A stretch of DNA of 64,000 nucleotides from RUG11462 sp045649405 (GTDB lineage Bacteria > Bacillota > Clostridia > Oscillospirales > Acutalibacteraceae). The notes beneath the pieces were generated by a model. That model searched no databases. It was not told the origin of the DNA and was given only the letters and a program-made list of their open reading frames with translations. Below, piece by piece: positions 34,958 through 43,089 of the stretch (position 1 is the first letter of the stretch; every line of letters starts with the position of its first letter). Location of the stretch: the NCBI GenBank assembly GCA_045649405.1, contig JAZRPW010000038.1:1-64000 (forward strand). Reading direction: 5' to 3'. The position numbers and the translations under genes were made by a program.

Positions 34958-35647
34958 TTATTTCTCCTTTTTCTTAAGTAATTCTCTGCTTGCTTGCGGA
35001 AGTCGCAAATAAACAGGGGTTATTTTCTCGGGGCTTTTTGCCTCGTTTTTGTACATTTCTGAAAGCAAACAAACACTGTTTGCATGTGGCAACCTAACAT
35101 CTTCATCTGCAATTGTGCAAGAAATTTCATTAAAATTCTTATCGCAAACCGCAGTACCATCGCCACAAAGAATAATCGGTTTATTTAGTGTTTTTAATTC
35201 TTTTTCAAGGTCTTCAATAGAAATTGCTCTATCTTCACAAAGTCTAATTAACTCGCCATTTTTTTCTTCAAAAAGTGCGTTGTAAACCTGGTTGCATCTC
35301 GCATCCATAACTGCACAAAAAATGCCATCGTGACGTTCGCTTGCTGTGTGAGCAATTGTCTCAAGAGTTGAAATGCAAACACAAGGGGTATTAAAAGGTG
35401 CTGCCATTCCTTTAACAGTAGCCATTCCAATTCTAAGACCTGTAAAAGAGCCAGGACCTTTTGTAACAGCAATTAAATCAACCTCTTTAACCGAAAGATT
35501 TGCTTCGGTTAAAACTTCATTAATCATTGGCAAAAGTGTTTGCGAATGTGTAAGTCCGTTGTTGACAATTTTGCCAATTTGCTCATTGCCTTTTAAAACT
35601 GCAACCGAACAACTAATGCTTGAAGAATCAATGCCTAAAATTATCAT
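34958..35647 (-). CDS. tsaB: tRNA t6A biosynthesis protein TsaB
   Basis: 229 residues with an ASKHA fold. ILGIDSSSISCSVAVL at the start, GLTHSQTLLPMINEVL, and VTKGPGSFTGLRIGMATVKGMA are signature motifs. TsaB scaffolds TsaD and TsaE in making N6-threonylcarbamoyladenosine at position 37 of ANN-decoding tRNAs. Coupled to tsaE by an ATGA overlap. TsaD and RimI, frequent neighbours, are absent here. Confidence 0.94.
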   Translation of the reverse strand: MIILGIDSSSISCSVAVLKGNEQIGKIVNNGLTHSQTLLPMINEVLTEANLSVKEVDLIAVTKGPGSFTGLRIGMATVKGMAAPFNTPCVCISTLETIAHTASERHDGIFCAVMDARCNQVYNALFEEKNGELIRLCEDRAISIEDLEKELKTLNKPIILCGDGTAVCDKNFNEISCTIADEDVRLPHANSVCLLSEMYKNEAKSPEKITPVYLRLPQASRELLKKKEK

Positions 35648-36069
35648 AAATCTAATCCTTCTATTTCAAAAATTCTTGTTGTGTCATCTTCACCCTTTGA
35701 AATTGAAATTTTGATAAAGTTTTCAGGAAGCACATTTTCAATGTTTTCACTCCACTCACAAACCACAACACCACCCATTTCACAATAAGCGAAAAAGTCG
35801 GTTGAATAAAGGTCATCAAAAGTTTCAATTCGGTACATATCAAAGTGGTAAACATTAAGTCTGCCACCGCTATATTCATTAATAATTGCAAATGTAGGAG
35901 AAGAAGCTTCGCCGGTAAAACCTAGCGCTTTTGCAAGGTGGCGAGTAAAAGTTGTTTTACCCATTCCCATTCCACCAAAAAACGCAATAAAATCATTTGG
36001 CTTTAACTTTTCTGCAATTTTATCTGCCAAAAGCGCCGTGTCTTTTTCAGATTTAGAAATAAATTTCAT
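35644..36069 (-). CDS. tsaE: tRNA t6A biosynthesis ATPase TsaE
   Basis: 141 residues. P-loop FGGMGMGKTTFTRHLAKAL near residue 32 and the EASSPTFAIINEY segment with YHFDMYRI and VCEWSEN follow family order. TsaE hydrolyses ATP to reset the TsaBD complex. The start codon directly abuts the rodA/ftsW stop, and the stop overlaps tsaB. Confidence 0.94.
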   Translation of the reverse strand: MKFISKSEKDTALLADKIAEKLKPNDFIAFFGGMGMGKTTFTRHLAKALGFTGEASSPTFAIINEYSGGRLNVYHFDMYRIETFDDLYSTDFFAYCEMGGVVVCEWSENIENVLPENFIKISISKGEDDTTRIFEIEGLDL

Positions 36070-37209
36070 CTAACTTTTATCCCTCAAATACATCGTTCTC
36101 ATAAAACGGTTTTTGTAAACTGACAACACCAACCCAATACTAATGTACAAACAAACAAGTGAAGAACCACCTGCTGAGAAGAATGGCAATGTTACACCAA
36201 TAACAGGCAAAAGCGCCATAACCATTCCGGTGTTAATAAATAACTGTGCAGCAAGCATACCAAAAGCGCCTGCACAAATAATTTTACCAATTGTGTCTTT
36301 TGAAACGGTGCTAATGTAAATTACACGAATAATAATAAGTGTCAAAATCAAGAACACAGCCAAACAACCAAAAAGACCTAACTCTTCGCCGGCAACGGTC
36401 AAAATAAAGTCGTTGTGCGCTTCAGGAACGCCGTTAGTTTGTGTTTTTGCACCACTCAAGTAACCTTGACCAAAAAGCCCACCAGAGCCAATTGCTTTGA
36501 TTGATTGCAACTGTTGATAACCATAACCCTTTGCATCTGCTTCAAGGTCAAAAATAACTGCAAATCTTTCTTTTTGATATTCTGACAAAACATAAAACCA
36601 AGCAAACGGAGCGGCAACTGCAACCCCACCAAGACCAACAAGAAAATACTTTAATTTAACGCCTGCCATAAACATCATTGAAAGGAAAATGATTGTCATA
36701 ACAGTAACAGTACCAAGGTCTTTTTGAAAAATCATAACAAGTGCCGGAGCACACATACCATGCAAAGTTAACAAAATAACATTGCCAACGTTGTTAATAT
36801 CTTCTTTTTTGATTGAAGAAACGTGTTTTGCAAAGGTCAAAATCATAAAAATTTTAATAAGCTCACTGACCTGAACAGAAACGCCAAAAATTTTCAACCA
36901 CGCTTTGTTGTCAGAGCCAGTAGGTGTAATACCAAATTTATATGTAACAAGCAGTAATACAAGCGATAATACAATATAAACAGGCCAAAATTTTGTTAAA
37001 TTTGAATATTCAAAAAGTGAAACAATAATAGCAACGCCAAGACCCAACACAAGCGCACCCAACTGTACAATAACCTGCTCATAGCCATACATATTTGTTG
37101 CAGAGTAAATAAGCGTTGCACCAAAAAGTGACGCTGCAATACACAAAATTAATAGAATTTTGTCGGTTTCTCTAATATAGTCCGCAGTTGCTTGTAAGAT
37201 TTTTTTCAA
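36070..37209 (-). CDS. RodA/FtsW-type SEDS peptidoglycan glycosyltransferase
   Basis: 379 residues with ten predicted helices. Family features include YSATNMYG after helix 1, ASHI-equivalent loops, the large loop with QRERFAVIFD-like YQKERFAVIFDLEADAKGYGYQQLQSIKAIGSGGLFGQG, and the C-terminal GVTLPFFSAGGSS motif. These enzymes polymerise lipid II. RGMP..K-type details do not let me choose firmly between RodA (elongation) and FtsW/SpoVE. Start TTG with AAAGGA 10 nt upstream. Placed between mutS2 and tsaE. Confidence 0.9.
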   Translation of the reverse strand: MKKILQATADYIRETDKILLILCIAASLFGATLIYSATNMYGYEQVIVQLGALVLGLGVAIIVSLFEYSNLTKFWPVYIVLSLVLLLVTYKFGITPTGSDNKAWLKIFGVSVQVSELIKIFMILTFAKHVSSIKKEDINNVGNVILLTLHGMCAPALVMIFQKDLGTVTVMTIIFLSMMFMAGVKLKYFLVGLGGVAVAAPFAWFYVLSEYQKERFAVIFDLEADAKGYGYQQLQSIKAIGSGGLFGQGYLSGAKTQTNGVPEAHNDFILTVAGEELGLFGCLAVFLILTLIIIRVIYISTVSKDTIGKIICAGAFGMLAAQLFINTGMVMALLPVIGVTLPFFSAGGSSLVCLYISIGLVLSVYKNRFMRTMYLRDKS

Positions 37210-37231
37210 AATTCAAATTCCTTTCGAAAAT

Positions 37232-39598
37232 CTATTTTAATTCAACAATAGTAACGCCATCTTCACCTTCGCCAAAAAGCCCAACTCTGAATGTGCGAAC
37301 AGATGGGTGGCGACGTAAAAATGTTTGCACACCTTTTCGCAAAGCGCCGGTGCCTTTGCCGTGAATAATGGTAAATTGGCTAATTGAGCCAAGTTGTGCG
37401 TTGTCAATAAATCTGTCAATATCCATAACTGCTTCATCAACGGTCATTCCACGCACATCAATTTCAAGCGATGCCGAACGAGTTGCCTTTGAGTCAACCC
37501 CGGTTCGTCTAACAATTGATTTTGGAATGTTAACCTTCTTTTCTTCAACAAGACGAACAGTATCGGCAGAAATTTTCATTTTCATAATGCCTGCTTGCAC
37601 CTGAATTTTGTTTTTGCTGTCAGGAAGTGTTAGCACAACTGCCTTTGTGTTTGTGTCAGGCATCAAAATTGTGTCGCCAACTTTAAGTGGGCGAGGCAAC
37701 TTGTAATCATCTTTAAACTTTTTGCCAGAAGAAGCAATGTTGTCAAGTTTGTTAAAACTCTGCCTTGCAGCTTGTTCTGCCTTTGAAAGCGCATCTTTCG
37801 CACCTTGCTTTTTGAGTTCTTTCAACTCATCTAAAAGTCGGTTTGCTTCAATTCTTGCATTGTCTGTAATAATTCTTGCTTGTGCCTTTGCATCTTCAAT
37901 TTTTTTGTTATATTCAATGCGTAACGCGTCAGATTTAGCATTTGCTTCATCTGCTCTGCGTTTAGCATCTGCAAGACGCATTTCGGCATCTCTAATTTTA
38001 TCATCAAATTCTTTTTGTCGAGATTGCAACTGCTCAACAACACGCTCAAAACGGTTGTTGTCAGCAGAAATAAAATCATTTGCTCTGCTAATAATTGTCT
38101 GGTCCATTCCAAGTTTTGCAGAAATTGCAAAAGCGTTAGATTTTCCAGGCACACCAACCAAAAGACGGTAAGTAGGTGCAAGTGTCTTAACATCAAACTC
38201 GCAACAAGCGTTTTCAACGCCTTGTGTATCAAGCGCATAAGCTTTGAGTTCGGCATAGTGAGTTGTTGCTGAAAGTGTTGCACCAAATTTACGGAAAGTT
38301 TCAAGAATAGATGTTGCAAGAGCAGCACCTTCAACAGGGTCTGTACCAGAGCACAACTCATCAAGCAAAACAAGTGAGTTGTTGTCAACCTGCTCTAAAA
38401 TTGAAACAATATTTTTAATGTGAGAAGAGAATGTTGAAAGTGATTGCTCAATACTCTGCTCATCGCCAATATCAGAAAAAATGTTGTTGAAAACTGCAAC
38501 TTCACTGCCTTCAGAACAAGGCACCAAAAGGCCACTTGCAGCCATAATTGAAAGAAGCCCAATTGTTTTAATTGTAACAGTTTTACCGCCGGTGTTAGGA
38601 CCGGTTATAACAAGCAATTTATAGTCTTTGCCAAGTGTAACATTAATTGGCACAACTGTGTTTTTGTCAAGCAAAGGGTGGCGTGCATTTTTAAGTTCAA
38701 TGTAACTTTTGTCATTTAAAAGTGGCTTTGTTGCATTCATCTTTTGCGCCAATTTTGCTTTGCCAAAAATATAATCAAGTTCAGTCAAAAGCCAAAGAGA
38801 ATTTAAAATTGATTCTTTAACTTCGGCACATTCGCTTGAAAGTTCAAACAAAATTCTTTCAATTTCTTCTTTTTCTTTTGACTTCAAAATTTTAATTTCG
38901 TTGTTTGCTTCTACAACTGCCATTGGCTCAATGAATACAGTAGAGCCGGTAGAAGAAGTGTCATGCACAAGACCTGAAACTTCTGATTTATACTCTGCTT
39001 TAACCGGCACAACATATCTGCCGTTGCGTTGTGTAACAATAGCGTCTTGCAAAAATTTGTTGTAAGAAGATGAACGAGTGATTTTTTCTAACTTTTCTCT
39101 AATTGAGTTGCTAATGCTAATCATCTTTCTTCTAATTGAAAAAAGTGTGTCAGAAGCATTGTCATTCAACTCTTCATCGTTGCGAATGCATGTAAAAATC
39201 TTGTCAGATAAACGCTTGTTTTCATAAAGATTAGCAAAGTAATTGTCAATTGAAGTTGAAATGCCTTCAGAATGAGAACGCCAATCTTTAATGGCAGTAA
39301 CATTTTTTAAAACTCCGCCAATTGCCAAAATTTCAGAGTTGTTCAACATACCACCAGAAGCCGCACGAGTAAGTGGCGCAGTTACATCTTTAACCCCTGA
39401 AAATGGTGGGGTAGAGAAACTACAAATCAATTTGTAAGCGTCATCAGTTTTTTCTATTAACTTTTTTGTCTTTTCTAAATCATTTTGCGGTGTTGTTTCA
39501 AGCGCCTTTTGTTTAGCGCCTTCAGACACGCAACACTCTTTTAATAAAACGCAAATTTTATCAAATTCAAGTGCTTTGTAATGTTTATTCATTTGCAA
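37232..39598 (-). CDS. mutS2: MutS2 / RqcU family ATPase with Smr domain
   Basis: 788 residues. A clamp and lever region precedes the ATPase with Walker A TGPNTGGKTVTIKT and LLDELCSGTDPVEGAAL. A long coiled coil (about 510-620) comes next, then a KOW-like segment and a C-terminal Smr domain (IDVRGMTVDEAV..., IIHGKGTGALRKGVQ). It lacks the mismatch-binding domain of MutS. The Bacillus protein splits or rescues collided ribosomes. The start is a TTG (39598) 10 nt from GAGG, or the ATG two codons later; both are plausible. recO precedes it closely. Confidence 0.94.
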   Translation of the reverse strand: MQMNKHYKALEFDKICVLLKECCVSEGAKQKALETTPQNDLEKTKKLIEKTDDAYKLICSFSTPPFSGVKDVTAPLTRAASGGMLNNSEILAIGGVLKNVTAIKDWRSHSEGISTSIDNYFANLYENKRLSDKIFTCIRNDEELNDNASDTLFSIRRKMISISNSIREKLEKITRSSSYNKFLQDAIVTQRNGRYVVPVKAEYKSEVSGLVHDTSSTGSTVFIEPMAVVEANNEIKILKSKEKEEIERILFELSSECAEVKESILNSLWLLTELDYIFGKAKLAQKMNATKPLLNDKSYIELKNARHPLLDKNTVVPINVTLGKDYKLLVITGPNTGGKTVTIKTIGLLSIMAASGLLVPCSEGSEVAVFNNIFSDIGDEQSIEQSLSTFSSHIKNIVSILEQVDNNSLVLLDELCSGTDPVEGAALATSILETFRKFGATLSATTHYAELKAYALDTQGVENACCEFDVKTLAPTYRLLVGVPGKSNAFAISAKLGMDQTIISRANDFISADNNRFERVVEQLQSRQKEFDDKIRDAEMRLADAKRRADEANAKSDALRIEYNKKIEDAKAQARIITDNARIEANRLLDELKELKKQGAKDALSKAEQAARQSFNKLDNIASSGKKFKDDYKLPRPLKVGDTILMPDTNTKAVVLTLPDSKNKIQVQAGIMKMKISADTVRLVEEKKVNIPKSIVRRTGVDSKATRSASLEIDVRGMTVDEAVMDIDRFIDNAQLGSISQFTIIHGKGTGALRKGVQTFLRRHPSVRTFRVGLFGEGEDGVTIVELK

Positions 39599-39601
39599 AA
39601 G

Positions 39602-40342
39602 TTAAATCCTCATCTGTTTATAAAAATCAAGTGTGTTGTAATTTTTTTCGGTCTGTGCTAAAAGATATTTTTCACAAACTTCGCCAAGAATTTTCTCGCT
39701 TTGTTCGTTAATTTTAAAAGAAAACATTTTCTTTTCATCTTGATAAATAATGTGGCAAATTGCCGCAAAAACACTGTTTGGAATTGAAATAAAATTCTCA
39801 TCTTTACAGTTTTCACAAGCCACAACGCCGTTTATAATGTCAAAACCAATGTTATCAAGATTTTCGCTCTTGCATTTTGTACAGCAAGAAACCGAAGGGC
39901 AATAACCAGAATATTCAAGAATTTTTAATTCAAAAATTGCCTTCAACATCTCGGGCGAACGTTTTTTCTCGCACAACAAATGCAAACTGTTAAGAATAAG
40001 TCTTAAATAATTATCTGCCTTTTCAAAAATTGGCGCTAAATTTAATAACAATTCGCAAAAATAACCTGCAAGGGAAAGTGAAACAATGTCATCACGAAGT
40101 CCAAAAAATATCTCCTTGCTTGTTGCCGAGTTGATTTTATATGTATCTCGGGACTGATAAATTGTAAGTTCCGAGTAAGAAAGCAAAGAGGTTGCCGAAA
40201 TGTTTTTAGATTTAATTTTCAAAGCACCAGGCGCAAAAGCACGAATGAGCCCCAAATCTTCAGTTAAAACAGTAACAAGACGGTCAGCTTCGCCAACCTT
40301 TTGTTCCTTGATTATCAAACCGGTCGTTGTTGTAAGACTCAA
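39602..40342 (-). CDS. recO: DNA repair protein RecO
   Basis: 246 residues. An N-terminal OB fold (TTGLIIKEQKVGEADRLVTVLTEDLGLIRAFAPGAL) is followed by a helical domain and a four-Cys zinc site (CPSVSCCTKC...CENC, about residues 151-180). RecO loads RecA with RecR. The start is TTG at 40342 with AAGGAGG at 40352-40358. Its 5' 59 bases are also coding for yqzL in another frame. Confidence 0.93.
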   Translation of the reverse strand: MSLTTTTGLIIKEQKVGEADRLVTVLTEDLGLIRAFAPGALKIKSKNISATSLLSYSELTIYQSRDTYKINSATSKEIFFGLRDDIVSLSLAGYFCELLLNLAPIFEKADNYLRLILNSLHLLCEKKRSPEMLKAIFELKILEYSGYCPSVSCCTKCKSENLDNIGFDIINGVVACENCKDENFISIPNSVFAAICHIIYQDEKKMFSFKINEQSEKILGEVCEKYLLAQTEKNYNTLDFYKQMRI

Positions 40343-40442
40343 ACTGTTTTGCCTCCTTTTCTTCGAAAATGCTATTTTTATATTTTAAATAATCATCAAT
40401 TTTGCCACTGTTAACAAAATTTTCCCAAAAGTTTTCACTCAC
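40284..40442 (-). CDS. yqzL: YqzL-like small protein overlapping recO
   Basis: 52 residues from GTG at 40442, with GGAG 8 nt upstream. The N-terminus FWENFVNSGKIDDYLKYKN fits the YqzL family of short proteins encoded between era and recO in Firmicutes (FW..F..TG.I..YL.YK pattern). The position here is exactly that. The last 59 bases overlap the 5' end of recO in a different frame, and the AAGGAGG of recO lies inside its coding sequence, so the two are probably coupled. Function unknown. It is short and easily missed by gene callers. Confidence 0.8.
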   Translation of the reverse strand: MSENFWENFVNSGKIDDYLKYKNSIFEEKEAKQFESYNNDRFDNQGTKGWRS

Positions 40443-40555
40443 AAAATCATCTCCAAAAAAAGTTTTTGTATTATGATTTTTTGAATTAAAACAACTTTTA
40501 TAATTGGAAAAATTATAACACTGTCAAAATCGCTTTATTTATGCGACAAGGGAAT

Positions 40556-41449
40556 TTAATCCAACCCAAGCCCATGAATAATGCTATTTGATGTTCGCCA
40601 ATTTTCTTTAACTTTAACCCAAAGTTTAAGATTAACTTTAATCTCGAAAAAGTTTTCAAGGTCGTGGCGAGCCATTGTACCAATCTTTTTAAGTGTTTGA
40701 CCACCTTTGCCAATAACAATACCTTTGTGGCTTTGTCTTTCGCAGTAAATTGCCGCATCGATATCAAGAATGTCTGCCATCTCACGTTCTGCAAAACGCT
40801 CAATATCAACGGCAATGCCGTGTGGCACTTCCTTATCAAGACAACGAAGCAACTTTTCTCTAATCATCTCTGCAGTGATAACACGCTCTGGTTGGTCAGT
40901 GAAAGAGTTTTCATCGAAAAAGTGAACAGATGGCACTGCAAACTTTTCAAGTTCTTCAAGCAAAACATCAAGCCCATCTTTTGTTTTTGCGCTAACAGGC
41001 ACAACTGCTTGAAAGTCAAACAAATCTGTGTAATTTTTAATAATTTCAAAAAGTTCTTCTTTGTCTTTAAGCAAGTCAACCTTGTTAATTGCCAAAACTG
41101 CTTTCAAATTTCTCTTTTTAAATTTAGCAATAAGTTCTTCTTCTGCAGGTGTAATTTTAGTGTTTGCTTCAACCACCAAAAGACAACAGTCAACATCTGC
41201 CATACCTTCATTGACGGCTTTTACCATATATTCGCCTAAAGTGTTTTTAGGTTTGTGAAGGCCAGGTGTGTCAATGAAAACAAGTTGCATTTCATCTTTT
41301 GTAATAATACCTGAAATTTTTGTTCTGGTTGTTTGTGGCTTGTCAGAAACAATGGCAATTTTTTGACCAATAATTTTGTTCAAAATTGAAGATTTGCCAA
41401 CGTTTGGTTTGCCAACAATAGCAATAAATGCAGATGTAGTTTTGCTCAT
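40556..41449 (-). CDS. era: GTPase Era
   Basis: 297 residues. G1 GKPNVGKSS, switch region TTRTKISGI, G3 DTPGLH, G4 NKVD, then a C-terminal KH domain with GIVIGKGGQTLKKIG. It binds the 3' end of 16S rRNA and is needed for 30S maturation. It follows ybeY by 9 nt; yqzL and recO come after. In many Firmicutes dgkA and cdd lie between ybeY and era, but not here. Confidence 0.96.
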   Translation of the reverse strand: MSKTTSAFIAIVGKPNVGKSSILNKIIGQKIAIVSDKPQTTRTKISGIITKDEMQLVFIDTPGLHKPKNTLGEYMVKAVNEGMADVDCCLLVVEANTKITPAEEELIAKFKKRNLKAVLAINKVDLLKDKEELFEIIKNYTDLFDFQAVVPVSAKTKDGLDVLLEELEKFAVPSVHFFDENSFTDQPERVITAEMIREKLLRCLDKEVPHGIAVDIERFAEREMADILDIDAAIYCERQSHKGIVIGKGGQTLKKIGTMARHDLENFFEIKVNLKLWVKVKENWRTSNSIIHGLGLD

Positions 41450-41458
41450 AAATACTCC

Positions 41459-41944
41459 TTAAGCCAAATCTCTTGGTTGCCCAACAAGATTCATAACTTC
41501 TTCTTCTTTTTCACGCATTGTTGCGGCTTCAATGCCACCGTTTACATGGTCATAACCTAAAAGGTGAAGCATTGAGTGGGTTGTAAGAAAACCAAGTTCT
41601 CTTCTAATTGAGTGGTCATATTCTTCTGCTTGTACAACTGCACGCTCAACAGAAATAACCACGTCGCCAAGCATTTTAAAGTTTGTTTCTGGGTTTACTG
41701 GATAATCGCCGTCTTCACCAAGAGGGAAAGAAAGCACATCAGTAGCTTTATCAATGTTGCGGAAGTTTTTGTTTAATTCGTGAATTCTTTCGTTGTCAAC
41801 AAAAGTAATATTAACTTCATATTCGCCAACTAAATTTTCAACCTTTGCAACTGCATTGCAACATCTTCTAAGTAAAATTCTAATTCCTGTTGGAATTTTA
41901 ACCTTTTTCTGTTCGTTTGAAATAATAACCTTAACCTTGTCCAT
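41459..41944 (-). CDS. ybeY: Endoribonuclease YbeY
   Basis: 161 residues. The zinc-binding motif THSMLHLLGYDH (about 128-139) is complete, and NFRNIDKATDVLSFPL matches the family core. YbeY takes part in 16S rRNA 3' end processing and ribosome quality control. It sits between phoH (12 nt) and era (9 nt). Confidence 0.96.
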   Translation of the reverse strand: MDKVKVIISNEQKKVKIPTGIRILLRRCCNAVAKVENLVGEYEVNITFVDNERIHELNKNFRNIDKATDVLSFPLGEDGDYPVNPETNFKMLGDVVISVERAVVQAEEYDHSIRRELGFLTTHSMLHLLGYDHVNGGIEAATMREKEEEVMNLVGQPRDLA

Positions 41945-41956
41945 TTTTGCCGTTCC

Positions 41957-42934
41957 TTATTTGTAATTCTTATTTCTTTTTTGTTCTTCGGCCTTTTCAT
42001 AAGCTTTTACAATAGATTGCACAAGTTTGTGCCTTACAACGTCTTTTTCAGTGAGTTTAACTGTTTGAATATCATCAAGATTTTTCAAAATCCTAATAGC
42101 ATCGTTAAGTCCTGAAGGCTTGCCGTCTGGCAAGTCGATTTGGGTGTTGTCGCCCGTAACAATCATTTTTGAATTAAATCCAAGACGAGTCAAAAACATT
42201 TTCATTTGTTCTTTTGTTGTGTTTTGCGCCTCATCAAGAATAATAAAAGAATCATCAAGTGTTCTACCACGCATGTAAGCAAGTGGAGCAACCTCAATTG
42301 CGCCTTTTTCATGAAGTCGTGCAAATGTTTCAGCACCAAACATATCAAAAAGCGCGTCATAAAGTGGTCGCAAATAAGGGTCAACCTTTTGTTGTAAATC
42401 GCCTGGTAAAAAGCCCAACTTTTCGCCCGCCTCAACTGCAGGTCTTGTCAAAATAATGCGAGTAATTTTCTTTTCTTTAAACGCTCTAACTGCCGCAGCC
42501 ACTGCAAGATAAGTTTTACCAGTACCTGCAGGACCAACGCCAATTACAATTGTGTTGTTTTCAATTGCCTCAACATATTTTTTCTGCCCCAAAGTTTTTG
42601 GCTTGATTGGTTTGCCACTTACTGTAACAGCAACGCAAGTTTTATCAGTAATCTCATACAAACTTTCGTCTTCGCCATCACGAATAAGCGAAATAATATA
42701 ACCAATGTTTTGGTCTGTCAAAGTTTCCCCGCGTGACAAAAACATAATCATATTTTTAACGGTTTTAATTGCGTTTTCAATTGTTTTTTCGTCGCCGGCA
42801 AACTTTAATTTCCCATCACGGTAGGTAATAGAAACACCAAATTCTTTTTCAACAATTCTAATATTTTCATCATAGCTGCCAAAAAGCCCACTAACAAGCT
42901 CGGCATCATCAATTTGCAAGTGTTTTTCAATCAC
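41957..42934 (-). CDS. phoH: PhoH-like ATPase
   Basis: 325 residues. An N-terminal KH-like region precedes the P-loop domain with GVGPAGTGKTYLAVAAAV (about 135-152), RPAVEAGEKLGFLPGD and FIILDEAQNTTKEQMKMFLTRLG. The family is thought to have RNA helicase/RNase-associated activity. The start is GTG with GGAG 10 nt upstream. It opens the phoH-ybeY-era-yqzL-recO cluster from its own promoter (42974-43002). Confidence 0.93.
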   Translation of the reverse strand: MIEKHLQIDDAELVSGLFGSYDENIRIVEKEFGVSITYRDGKLKFAGDEKTIENAIKTVKNMIMFLSRGETLTDQNIGYIISLIRDGEDESLYEITDKTCVAVTVSGKPIKPKTLGQKKYVEAIENNTIVIGVGPAGTGKTYLAVAAAVRAFKEKKITRIILTRPAVEAGEKLGFLPGDLQQKVDPYLRPLYDALFDMFGAETFARLHEKGAIEVAPLAYMRGRTLDDSFIILDEAQNTTKEQMKMFLTRLGFNSKMIVTGDNTQIDLPDGKPSGLNDAIRILKNLDDIQTVKLTEKDVVRHKLVQSIVKAYEKAEEQKRNKNYK

Positions 42935-42973
42935 TAAATTGCATCTCCAATTATATATTTTTATAATCGATTT

Positions 42974-43002
42974 ATTATAACATATTATTTTGATTTTGTC
43001 AT
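42974..43002 (-). promoter_or_regulatory. phoH operon promoter
   Basis: On the minus strand: -35 ATGACA (42997-43002), 17-nt spacer, -10 TATAAT (42974-42979). Confidence 0.65.
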
Positions 43003-43041
43003 TATAATATTAAAACTTTTTTAAAATATTTTCAAAAAGAA

Positions 43042-43071
43042 AACGGCCATCTCAAAAAAGAGATAGCCGTT
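43042..43071 (-). terminator. hppA terminator
   Basis: A 12-bp stem on the minus strand (AACGGCTATCTC/GAGATGGCCGTT, one G-U pair) is followed by a T-rich stretch. The arms resemble the terminators at 48112 and 56939. Confidence 0.88.
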
Positions 43072-43089
43072 AAAATTTTTCAGTTTAAA

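Noticed and set aside
40664..41239. 191-codon plus-strand frame opposite era
   Set aside because: Antisense to the well-supported GTPase Era; Cys/Phe/Asn-rich composition is that of a shadow frame.
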